Position numbers and translations under genes: made by a program. From the NCBI GenBank assembly GCA_001939145.1, contig LSRX01000285.1:604648-668647 (forward strand): a stretch of 64,000 nt of DNA, written 5' to 3'. Under the pieces are notes generated by a model. It was not told the origin of the DNA. It did no database searches and worked only from the letters and a program-made list of their open reading frames with translations. Positions 52,171 to 60,748 of the stretch are shown one piece after another. How positions within the stretch are numbered: the stretch's first letter is position 1; every line of letters starts with the position of its first letter. The DNA is from Symbiodinium microadriaticum. Its lineage: Eukaryota; Sar; Dinophyceae; Suessiales; Symbiodiniaceae.

Positions 52171-52996
52171 GTGCCCGACACCGCCCAACCGGTTCAACCA
52201 GGCCCTGTCTGCTTTTTGTTCCCTTGCTCAGCGAGCTTCCACGGAACGAAGGCACGAGGACCTAAAACAAAGGGCATCTCTCGACACCAAGCACAGGGTT
52301 CGACCTGGTGCCACCCGCAAGGATACAACTTTCATGGAAAATACCCGCAAGACACCAAAACACTCCGGCCTGCGACTGAACGGAGCCGCGAATTCTTTCT
52401 TCAATGTCCAAAGCAGGGCGTCAATGCGAAATTAAACCTTGTCAATTAGAAATGCACGCGAAACAGACAGAACGATTTGAAGTTCGAAGCAGCATGGGCT
52501 TCCCAGATCTTTCTTGCGCCCCGCTACAACCCCTTCAAGAATATCTAAACGCCATTTCAGGTGCACCAGCATACCAGATCATGATTTTTTACGATGCTCT
52601 ACTATGCTATACTGCAGGTAAACTAGATTACATCCATCACGTCGCGTCCGGCTGGACTCTTGGTGCAAGAACACTGTACCGCTACGCCAACAACTTGAAG
52701 GGCGGGCCAAGACAGGGTTTAGGGTTTAAGGCCCGCAGCTGCCTCAGCGTCAGAGATGCTCTTGAGATGGGGACAGGGATGCTTGAACGTGAGTGGTGTT
52801 CTGTCGTCCATGGGCGCCTTTGCTCTCCAGAACTCTGCCTAAGAAGGTCATGATCACCTCCTCTTGGAGTGGAAGCATAACATCATGGATGCAAACCCAT
52901 TTGCCTGAACCAATCAAAATTTCTGACGTAGTTCGTGAACTCTTAGAAGTCCTAAAACAGTCTACTCTGAAGAAAAGATCTTGCATACTTGCCTAG
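52171..52996 (+). CDS. AT-richer exon cluster; one frame contains a telomere motif
   Basis: Three overlapping frames. 52171-52449 reads FHGTKARGPKTKGISRHQAQ, TWCHPQGYNFHGKYPQDTKT and RPATERSREFFLQCPKQG. 52404-52853 reads LQPLQEYLNAISGAPAYQIM, IFYDALLCYTAGKLDYIHHV and GWTLGARTLYRYANNLKGG; this frame runs without a stop through GGGTTTAGGGTTTAA (52714-52728, read as GLGF). 52793-52996 reads SWSGSITSWMQTHLPEPIKI and DVVRELLEVLKQSTLKKRSC, then TAG. They need introns or frameshifts to form one protein. No family recognised. Confidence 0.45.
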
Positions 52997-53039
52997 CCAA
53001 GGCCCCAAGCCCCTCAAGCTCTAAGACACTAAACCCGTC

Positions 53040-53130
53040 AACCCAAAGCCGCAAACCCTGTAATCCTCAAGCCCCCAAAAGCCCAAAACTCTTGAGCCCT
53101 TAAACCCTGAACCCTAAACCGTGAAAATCT
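53040..53130 (-). repeat. Degenerate CCCTAAA units
   Basis: AACCCTGAACCCTAAACC and looser variants follow the exon cluster. Short and degenerate. Confidence 0.65.
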
Positions 53131-53199
53131 GAAAAGTAAGGCCCTGTGAACCTTCTTGTTGTTTATGCCGAGGCCCTGCCCCCTGAGTTCTCCATAACT

Positions 53200-53960
53200 T
53201 GAATCAAAGCATGTACGCCATTACGACTATCTGGAAGACTATATAATTCCATAGTCTACGATATTGCCGTACGGTATAGGCAGCTACACAGAATATTATG
53301 GTACGCTTGTGTGCAGTTGAGGGTTAGGGGCGTGAAGCTTTACAGCATGCCAGTTGCGGTCGATACTGTGCCACATTTCGGTACAGCATACTACATTCAA
53401 CTATACTACACGGTGTGCCGATAACATACTGCAGGGTACGTGCAGTTTAGGAGACTATCACACAATCCGCTGATTTGATCCAAACTCCTGCGCCCAAAGG
53501 TTTGCATCGAACAACACTCACATCAGCAAGGCACGTCGACCTATAGCAATAGAAAGAGTTGAGGTTCTGGGAAGTGCCCGCGTGCTTCACGCAAAGGCAC
53601 TTAACCCTTCCGCAACTGTGCGGATGTCTTGTTACTGGGCGCCAAGCATCGCAATCCATGCAAACCGAAGCCAGTATAGCACACCACTGTATACTTGCGT
53701 GTAGTATAGAACTGTAACACATTGTAGACTATTGTCGTTTACCACGGTCTCCTATAGTACTATGCAGCGTACTACGCTCTCATGCATAGGCATGTTGACC
53801 AATAATCTGCTATGCTGCTATTCTAAACTGTGACCCGTACCACCGCACTGTCTAGTGAAGCTTTGTAAAAGCTACGCAATAATCTGCAGCTACAGCCAAC
53901 TGTACTATGCTAGACTACGGAATAGCCTACATTTCCGTAGAACCTCTAAACCCTAAACCC
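53200..53960. repeat. Irregular TACTATG-type repetitive stretch
   Basis: Words such as TATACTACA, CTATGCT, TACGGTATAGG, CATACTACATT and ACTATACTACAC recur at short intervals, with a small unique block at about 53450-53680 inside (a minus-strand frame, unconvincing). It ends in CCCTAAACCCCTAAAC at 53946. Not coding. Confidence 0.55.
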
Positions 53961-54394
53961 CTAAACAATGCTTAGGCCCCCAACATGCACCAGGTGAGAG
54001 GCACAGAATCCCTGGTCACCGCATGCCGATGCCGTTCCATGGCGCGCATGAGCCTCCATCTCCAGTCGTAGAGTCTACGGTGGCAGGGTAGGATAGCCCC
54101 GTCTATACTGCAGTGCACTACAGGAAAACGTCCGTGCTGTGGGGTGAACCCCTAAACTCTGAACCTGTTCGTAAACACATCAAACTACGACTTGTCTCGA
54201 ATTCCCCTACAGTTAAAGGCCAAGGCCTACACCCTGAAGGCCTCCACTTAAATCAATTCTCCAACAACTCCCTTTGAAGCAAACACGTAAACCCTAGACC
54301 AGCGCTACGGTTGATGATATAAATCCTGCATACCAAAATTCTCACCAGCAGTAGGATCTGAGTTTTCCTGAGGTTCTTTTGAGGATCCTCTTAA

Positions 54395-54740
54395 CCCTAC
54401 CCTAAACCCTAAACCCTAAACCCTAACCCCTAAACCCTAAACCCTATACCCTAAACCCTAAACCCTAAACCCTATACCCTAAACCCTACCCTACCCTACC
54501 CTAGACCAGCGCTATGTCTGAAACTCTGAACGAGGAGCAAGGCCAGGATTCCGCGGAGCTCCGCTGCAGTGCGCAGTCCTCCGTCGACCTCACACAGCTT
54601 GTAACGGTCTTACCCCTTTTGAAAAGGGTATCTAATATATACCGATGGCTTAGGGTTTAGGTTTTGGGGTTTAGGGTAAGGATCTCTAATATACCGAGGG
54701 CTTAGGGTTTAGGGTTTAGTGTTTGGGGTAATATACCTAC
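54395..54740. repeat. CCCTAAA then TTTAGGG arrays around a unique core
   Basis: CCCTAAA units with CCCTATACC and CCCTACC variants at 54395-54505, then a ~140-bp unique core, then TTTAGGG units at 54648-54735. Within the right array, CTAATATACCGAGGGCTTAG and a close copy (about 54632 and 54684) make a ~52-bp tandem with TAATATACC at each border. Confidence 0.8.
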
Positions 54741-55598
54741 CATAAGTCTATGCCATAAGTCCTTGAAAGTATGACATGGTCTGCCGTGGCATGCAACTGA
54801 GCAAAAACTACTGTATGCTACTATATGCGATGGCATGCTCTGGTATATTATGGACCCTAAATCCCAACCGTCCACCGGGTCCGAACAACATCCTTTTTGT
54901 TGAGTTAAAGGTTTTAGGGCAGTCGTAGGATGTGGTTTTTCATGCGCTGGGCTATTTAATCGAGGTCCTACCAGTATCAACACAACAATAACGGTAAATA
55001 AATCTTAAGCCAAGACATCAATAAATATATAAGTTTAGAGTGCGGTGGGTTTACAGCAATTGCGCTTATCCCAACCTTCGAAAACAAGAAGTAACACGAA
55101 CACCGTGACACCGGATGCTCAGAAGCGTACTTGCAGCCAAACGAAACACTTTCTGGGGCCCACACCGTCCACAGCCCGTCCAGCCCAGTCAAGGCATCGA
55201 GCACCGGAATGAGCGCAGGGTACATCGCCTCTCTGGGAGTTTAGTTTGGACTTCAGGGCTTCACAGTAGGGGATGCTCGGTTTGGAAGTGCAATATGGCT
55301 GAAACGTGAATTTGTAACGGGCTTGACTATTTGTAAGGGTACACGAATAGGAAGATACCAACACGAGAAAGCAGAAGGAATAGGATCCAAACGGTGACAC
55401 CCGGCATTGCTGCCTTGCATTGCTGCAGCAGATCCTCCGCTGACTGGAACTGCAGATGAACGTGCACTCGAGAGAAGTGGAGCTCCTTGCAGGGCGCAGA
55501 TTCTTAGAGGATGAAGGGATTTCGGGGATAGACATCTTCTTGCTTTTGCTGCAAGCTTCGGGTGCTTCGAGCTTGCAGAGTCAACCCTCAGCCATGGG
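54741..55598. other. Unassigned, weak minus-strand frames
   Basis: Minus-strand frames at 55119-55535 and 55253-55615 overlap in different phases and are serine/leucine-rich. No splice support. Not called. Confidence 0.3.
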
Positions 55599-55621
55599 AA
55601 AACCCTAAACCCCAAACCCTA
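55599..55621 (-). repeat. Short CCCTAAA tract abutting an exon
   Basis: AACCCTAAACCCCAAACCCTAAAA lies directly upstream of the convincing frame that starts at 55622. Confidence 0.8.
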
Positions 55622-56176
55622 AAACTGTGGCAAGCACTATCTTTGCCGTTGCTGAACCCCCGTCTATGCTGGCCGAAGCTCCTCTTCAGACAGGCGGTGC
55701 TCATCCTGTTACAAATATACCAATACTTAAGGCTTTTGGTGCATGGTATCTTAAATTTCATGCTACACATGTGCACCATGAAAAAGGAACCGAAATTTCT
55801 GCCTTCCCGGCTCCCACAGGATATGCTACGTACATGGCAGCAATAGCATACAATAGAGATCGAGTACTGGAGATAGCTATCTAGCAGATCCTATACCTAC
55901 AGTACACAACTCTTGCATGCCGCCAATCTCTTGAAGCAGGGTGCGAGTATTGGCCACCTACAGCTTCCAGTTCTGCTCACCCTTGAACCGCCCCCTTGGA
56001 ACTGCACTCGTAAGGGTGCCCGGCGTGCAAAATATTCTTGGCAGCGCCATATTATGCTTGCTTTTCCACTGTCGGGCCGTGAGAGCCCTGCGCATGTCAT
56101 GGACGGTATGAGTCTACCTCTATCAACACACTCCTACAAACCCGAAACCCTAAGAAAAAGACATGTGAATTTCTGA
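55622..56176 (+). CDS. AT-richer exon pair abutting a telomere tract
   Basis: 55622-55884 reads STIFAVAEPPSMLAEAPLQT, GGAHPVTNIPILKAFGAWYL and KFHATHVHHEKGTEISAFPA, then TAG. The next frame, open from 55878 to 56176, reads TQLLHAANLLKQGASIGHLQ, LPVLLTLEPPPWNCTRKGAR and RAKYSWQRHIMLAFPLSGRE, and passes through AAACCCGAAACCCTAAG near its end. The first is open upstream only to a TAA inside the telomere tract, so its 5' part has been replaced or lies in an earlier exon. Codons are AT-richer than in the 26-50 kb exons. No family recognised. Confidence 0.45.
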
Positions 56177-56189
56177 TGTGAAGATGAGC

Positions 56190-56285
56190 GGCACTAGTTT
56201 AGGGCCTTAGGGCTTAGGGATTAAGGGTTTAGGGTTTTGGGTTCAGGGGTTTTTGGGTTTAGGGTTTGGGGTTTAGGGTTTCAGT
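56190..56285 (+). repeat. TTTAGGG-type array
   Basis: Degenerate units with TTTTGGG and GGGATTAAGGG variants. 56286-56455 is unique but contains a short duplication (CATGAGCYTTGGACWAAG, twice). Confidence 0.8.
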
Positions 56286-56454
56286 CGACTTGAACCATGA
56301 GCTTTGGACAAAGCCTAAACCCCAAACCCTGAACTCATGAGCCTTGGACTAAGCTCATTCAACTTCAGAGTTTTTCTTCTGGGTCCAAAAAAGTTCGACG
56401 TGGAGCTCCTCACACCTGAAAGTCCACCGACTGGTAGGGGCCTTTAATAATTGT

Positions 56455-56590
56455 AGAACAGGGTTTCTGTAAGGGCTACTATAAGGGTGTAGGGTTTGGG
56501 GGCCTTAAAAAATTAGAACAGGGATTTTCGGGTATAGTATAATTATCGTGAGGAACCCCCAAAATAGTATTGGTAACATAATTATTTAGA
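56455..56590 (+). repeat. AT-rich element-like stretch
   Basis: Contains two similar halves (TTAGAACAGGG after GCCTTAAAAAA and TTGTAGAACAGGG) and AGGAACCCCCAAAATAG, shared with 3365-3480. Possibly a degraded short element. Confidence 0.4.
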
Positions 56591-56713
56591 CTTCTATGAT
56601 TGAAAAGTTCACTGGCGCCAAGGCCTCGACCATCACATCTTCCCCCGTCACCGTGCGCCAGCGGATCTCACGCACCGACTCCGGGTCGATGACGGCTTCT
56701 TCGTGGGCGTCCT

Positions 56714-56862
56714 CTAGGGTTTAGGGTTGAGGGTTGAGGGGTTTAGGGTTGAGGGGTTTAGGGTTGAGGGTTTAGGGTTGAGGATTTAGGGGTTTAGGGT
56801 TGAGGGGTTTAGGGTTGAGGGTTTAGGGTTGAGGGTTTAGGGTTGAGGGTTTAGGGTTTGCA
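56714..56862 (+). repeat. TTTAGGGTTGAGGG tandem array
   Basis: About ten alternations of TTTAGGG with TTGAGGG(G), so every second telomere unit carries the same T-to-G-type change. The compound 14/15-mer was evidently amplified as a block. Confidence 0.9.
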
Positions 56863-57034
56863 AAGCGAAGCAAACTCCACGGCTCATGGCCAAAACTGTG
56901 GCTCTGTTGCCACGGTGCGCTTGGGTCGTATGGTTTACTGCTCAACAGCTGTCACCCATACCAAAAGCTTGGACCTCGAATTCCCGTGAGGCTCACTGCA
57001 TCCAACCTTTAGTGCGCTACTTCGCCACGCTTGC

Positions 57035-57172
57035 CCTAACCCCTAAACCCTAAACCCGAAAACCGTAAACCCTAAACCCTAACCCCCTAAACCCTAAAAC
57101 CCTAATCCTAAACCTGCAGCCCTAAACCCTAAACCCGAAAACCTAACCCCTGAACCCGAAACCCTAAGTTCC
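57035..57172 (-). repeat. CCCTAAA-type array
   Basis: CCCTAAACCCTAAACCC runs with CCCGAAAACC variants. 56863-57034 is unique without a gene. Confidence 0.85.
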
Positions 57173-57248
57173 TTGAGAAAACCCCAGACTGCAACCGGAC
57201 CGCAACCCCAAACAGAAGGAATGCAAGCCTGGCACTTGGTACCTGTAG

Positions 57249-57351
57249 CTGGGTTCTTGTTAGGAGATGTAATTTAAGTTACCATAATAAAGAAATAATA
57301 CTATTTACGAAAGACCCCCCCATTATGGCATATCCCTTAACAAGAACCCTG
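57249..57351 (+). mobile_element. Short TIR element, family A (A5), complete
   Basis: 103 bp, from CTGGGTTCTTGTTAGGAGAT to TATCCCTTAACAAGAACCCTG, flanked by GTAG on both sides (57245-57248, 57352-57355). The interior TTTAAGTTACCATAATAAAG matches A3. Confidence 0.9.
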
Positions 57352-57414
57352 GTAGCATGAAGCCCACGATCACCTTTTGCTGTGGGCATGTTGCTTTGGT
57401 TTCCTTGGAGCAAT

Positions 57415-57570
57415 ATATTCTAGTAGAGCAGACTTTGCTATTGTCATACCGTTATGTTACAATAGCATAGTAGAGTAAAGTAGTTGAGTGGATTAGAGTA
57501 GGGTAGAGCAAAGTCGAGTGTAGTGAAGCACCGTGACCATACAACACAGCACAGCGTAGGGTAGTGTAGT
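57415..57570 (+). repeat. Degenerate TAGAG/TAGTA pentamer repeat
   Basis: TAGTAGAGTAAAGTAGTTGAG and further AGAGTAGGGTAGAGCAAAG words, then ACAGCACAGCGTAGGGTAG. A degenerate microsatellite just before element C2. Confidence 0.7.
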
Positions 57571-57576
57571 CTAGTC

Positions 57577-57660
57577 ATAGGCTCCTTAGTAGTTCCTTTT
57601 GGGGATTACCTTATAGGATTCTAAATATGAGCCATAAAAAGGAACTACTTAGCAGCCTAT
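57577..57660 (+). mobile_element. Short TIR element, family C (C2)
   Basis: 84 bp between ATAGGCTCCTTAGTAGTTCC and GGAACTACTTAGCAGCCTAT, the same termini as C1 at 4090-4225. Internal TTATAGGATTCTAAATATG corresponds to TTTAGGATCCTATA in C1. Confidence 0.8.
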
Positions 57661-57784
57661 GGGTAGTCTCGCATCGCATCTACCCCTCACCCCTCCTGCA
57701 GCTCCGCAGCGAGCTGCTCCCGCAGCTCGGCACCGGACCAAGTGTCGGGAAGGCTTCGGATGCCCGGATCATCCTCTGCAGATG

Positions 57785-57886
57785 GGGGTTTTAGGGTTCT
57801 AGGGCTTTAGGGCTTTAGGGTTGCAGGGTTTACGGCTTCAGCATTTAGGGTTTTAGGGTTTAGGGGTTTAGGGTTTAGGGTAGCAC
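57785..57886 (+). repeat. TTTAGGG/CTTTAGGG array
   Basis: Units alternate among TTTTAGGG, CTTTAGGG and TTTAGGG and run directly into the end of the minus-strand frame at 57875-58213. Confidence 0.85.
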
Positions 57887-58213
57887 ACCCAACAGTGAAG
57901 TTGCAGACTGAACTAGAAAGAAGTTTCCTGTGACTTCAGTGGCAAGTGGCGCGGTGGGGCCTGCGATTCTCATGAAAGGTTGGGGTTGCCTGAGTTCTTG
58001 CCAAGGCTCGGCTGTCTTCGGGGCAGGCAACACGACGCAACACTCAACATCTCTGAGACGCTCTGTTGCATGGAAAAGCCTCCCTCTCCTCTTTTGGAGA
58101 TTGGATGTCTGGCACAAACCATAGGTCGTAAGTCGCCCCATGCCTCCATTCCTTTCGCCTCCATGCTGTTGCTGGTTTTGCGATTCAATTTCCCGTGGGG
58201 ATTCCAAGCTCAT
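57875..58213 (-). CDS. Reading frame whose stop lies in the telomere array
   Basis: 112 codons on the minus strand: ESPREIESQNQQQHGGERNG, LCQTSNLQKRRGRLFHATER, RDVECCVVLPAPKTAEPWQE and ATEVTGNFFLVQSATSLLGV, then LP and TAA. The TAA is part of a CCCTAAA unit. The protein-like part therefore ends at the border with the telomere array, implying a truncated original C-terminus or an exon cut there. A weaker plus-strand frame overlaps. No family recognised. Confidence 0.4.
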   Translation of the reverse strand: MSLESPREIESQNQQQHGGERNGGMGRLTTYGLCQTSNLQKRRGRLFHATERLRDVECCVVLPAPKTAEPWQELRQPQPFMRIAGPTAPLATEVTGNFFLVQSATSLLGVLP

Positions 58214-58288
58214 AACCCGGCTTCATAGTCGTCTGGTGTAAGTACGGCTTGGATTTTCAACGGCTGCTACTCTCTGCTTCACCCACCT

Positions 58289-58935
58289 GTGCTAAGATGC
58301 ACGATTTGTTGCTAGTGTCTTGGGCTCCAAGTGGGGCCCCAGTGCTAAGATGTCCGAATTGTCGTTGCCGGTGTCTTGGGCTCCAAGCGGGGCCCCAGTG
58401 CAAACATGTACATTACTGACATGTATGACTTGTTGCCGGTGTCTCGGCCTACAAGTGGGGCCCCGGTGCTGAGATCTACGATTTGTTGCCGGTGTCTTGG
58501 GCTTCAAGTGTGGCCGCAGTGCTAATGTGGACGACTTGCTGCCGGTGTCTTGGGCTCCAAGTGGGACCGCAGGACTAAGATGCACGATTAGTTGCCGGTG
58601 TCTTGGCCTGTAAGTGGGGTCCCCAGTGCTAAGATGTACGGGTTGTTGCCAGTGTCTTGGGCTCCAAATGGGGCACCAGTGCTGAGATTTACGATTTGTT
58701 GCTGGTGTCTTGGGCTCCAAGTGGGGCCCCAGTGCTAAGATGTACGACTTGTTGCCGGTGTCTTGGGCTCCAAGTGCAGGCCCCGTGCTAAGAAACACGA
58801 TGTGTCCGAGGTCACCCCAGGGCTAAGATGTACGATTTGTTGCGGGTGCCTTGGGCTCGAAGTTGGGCCCTAGTGCTAAAATGTACTATTTGCCAATGCT
58901 CGATTTGTTGCTGGTGTCTTGGGGCTCCAACTGGG
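58289..58935 (+). repeat. 53-bp minisatellite, ~11 copies
   Basis: The unit is GCTAAGATGTACGATTTGTT, then GCCGGTGTCTTGGGCTCCAA, then GTGGGGCCCCAGT. Most copies are 53 bp; some have small inserts (after copies 2, 9 and 10). Because 53 is not divisible by three, a reading frame through the array passes through all three phases. The minus strand is open for 168 codons (58798-58292), giving LGAQDTGNKS, HLEPKTPATN and SPRHWQQ in turn. Probably not a real protein. Confidence 0.9.
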
Positions 58936-59306
58936 GGGAGGCCATACTTTAGACCCTATCCACTGTCTCTGCGGCCTCAAAGCCCCAAAGAATTGCGAGC
59001 CCTTAGAACTGAACCCTAGAGCACACTGGAAGCCAGCAGAGAGCAATGAGCTAGATGCCAAAACTTGGATTTTTTTGCAGACTGAGGCAGATTGATCGGT
59101 CCTCGAGCTGCCAAATGACGGGCGAGGTTGCACCGGGCCACCAGATGGAGAAAGATGGCTTGCCTCTGGCACCGGAGGCTGCTAGGTTTCGGTTTCCATG
59201 GTTACTCAACCTAGGCACTAAATCCGCGGACTTTTTAGGTCTCCATGCTTCTCTGCTTTTAAGGCCTTAGGCCAAACGAACTGCGATGAAACACATGCTT
59301 CCCCAA
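58936..59306. other. Unassigned
   Basis: A 71-codon plus-strand frame (59055-59270) reads QMTGEVAPGHQMEKDGLPLA and could be an exon, but lacks support. Minus-strand frames here extend into the minisatellite. Confidence 0.25.
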
Positions 59307-59510
59307 CTAGACTCTGTCCGAAGTCATCTCCTCAAGTTCTTGTTCTGTACTTCCAGTCGGATCCCCACTCCCAGATCCCGCATCCTCTCTGCGCTTATGC
59401 TTTGATCGTGCGCTGAAGCCCCTAAACAGCACGACGCCGCAGCCCCCACGGGACAACGGACTCCCGGCCTTGGCGTCCCACGGCAGCCATGTCGGGGGGG
59501 GAGGCCCCAA
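59307..59510 (-). CDS. Exon candidate, acidic tail
   Basis: Reads FSARSKHKRREDAGSGSGDP and TGSTEQELEEMTSDRV before a stop. Charged, low-complexity composition typical of a disordered C-terminus. The upstream part (MGPPPPTWLP) is less convincing. Unknown. Confidence 0.35.
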   Translation of the reverse strand: MGPPPPTWLPWDAKAGSPLSRGGCGVVLFRGFSARSKHKRREDAGSGSGDPTGSTEQELEEMTSDRV

Positions 59511-60007
59511 AAAAGAGCCAGTCTCTTGCGATCAAAGGGCTGCGGCGGTCGATGAAGCGTATTGCTGCTTTACTGTGGTCTGGGGCAGGACCGGATAACT
59601 GACTGCTCTATGGTTTTCGACCGGTTCCTGCTGTCACACTGGGGCGTGATGAGTGCGTGTCATGTATCAAGCAATGGACGACAGCGACTACGACTGCGAC
59701 TGCTACGTGTTCTGCTGTACTGCATCCTATAGAGACGATTGCACATTCCAAGCCCGAGCATCGAAAAGAATGATGTAGCACAGCACCCTTCGGTGCACTT
59801 GCCATGGAACTGTAGACGACACTCCAATTCAGGAGCCGTTGTCGGGTTTTCGTCGTTTAGGTTCGGGTCATAGCTCGGACTCTGAGGACGGCTTAGAGTG
59901 TTAGACCTGAGCTGTCGGCTTGCGTGCGGAATTGATTCAGCTTGATTCGGACATCACATCGTGCAAGGCATTATATATATATATTTTTTTTTTATACGGG
60001 TTCAAAC
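59511..60007. other. No gene recognised; AT and T tracts
   Basis: An AT run followed by about ten T lies at 59971-59993. Short GACTACGACTGCGACTGC repeats at about 59685. No convincing frame. Confidence 0.35.
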
Positions 60008-60277
60008 TTATCTCTTATTCTCCAGCACACTCCACATTGGCCATAATACTATATGCAGCATAAAGGAGTCGGCCTGTGGTGTCTTCGAGCTCGATGAAGG
60101 ACCATTGATGCTGCTATGCCAAGCAAAATCGGCCCAAGAAGCTACGGTATTGTGTAGTTTGGAAATGTTTGATATCCGGTCCATCTCATCAGAAAGCCGT
60201 TGCATACATTCAGCTTCGTGAGGCTTCAGTCGGAGGCGCGCTAGCTCTTTTTGCAGGAAACGCACTGCCCAAGGCAC
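60008..60277 (-). CDS. Helix-rich exon, unknown
   Basis: Reads RFLQKELARLRLKPHEAECM, QRLSDEMDRISNISKLHNTV and ASWADFAWHSSINGPSSSSK, then a hydrophobic end LHIVLWPMWSVLENKR and TAA. Possible acceptor CTTGGGCAG. Strong helical periodicity in the first half. A different plus-strand frame further on (60334-60609, reading IARKKLSFKGLDFQAELMRQ) is also plausible and may be a neighbouring gene. Confidence 0.45.
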   Translation of the reverse strand: MPWAVRFLQKELARLRLKPHEAECMQRLSDEMDRISNISKLHNTVASWADFAWHSSINGPSSSSKTPQADSFMLHIVLWPMWSVLENKR

Positions 60278-60748
60278 GAGACCTGTCCGGGCAAGAGAGG
60301 AGCGTTGAGTCCCCAGGCAAAGTGTAAAAGGTCATGCAAAGGCTGGCCCATGTGGCTATCTGCTATGCTGGCCCAAATATCGCTAGGAAAAAGTTGAGCT
60401 TTAAGGGGCTGGATTTTCAAGCCGAGCTGATGAGACAGATGCGTTCAGGATTCAATATTTTGTTTGGTTTCTCAGTGTTTGGTTTCCAGAATAAAGAGCT
60501 CAAGAGGAATGGGTCACACCTGAAGACAAATCAATATCTTGCGTTCTGCATCTCCTGTGACAGCAGCTGCCGCAAGATGCTGAAGAAAGGAACCGCTGGG
60601 CGGCGTTAAGCTGCCTGGAAGATTGTGATACCCACCAGATCAGTTGCATGTAAAGACCCTGGACGACTTCGGCACCAAAACGCCGCTTCCTAGACAAATG
60701 TAACTGTAATGTAACTGTTGCTTTCTAGAAGTGCCTGTCGAGTGGAGT

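Noticed and set aside
58289-58935. CRISPR array
   Set aside because: The 53-bp units are contiguous and diverged, with no unique spacers between identical repeats; this is a minisatellite in a eukaryotic context.
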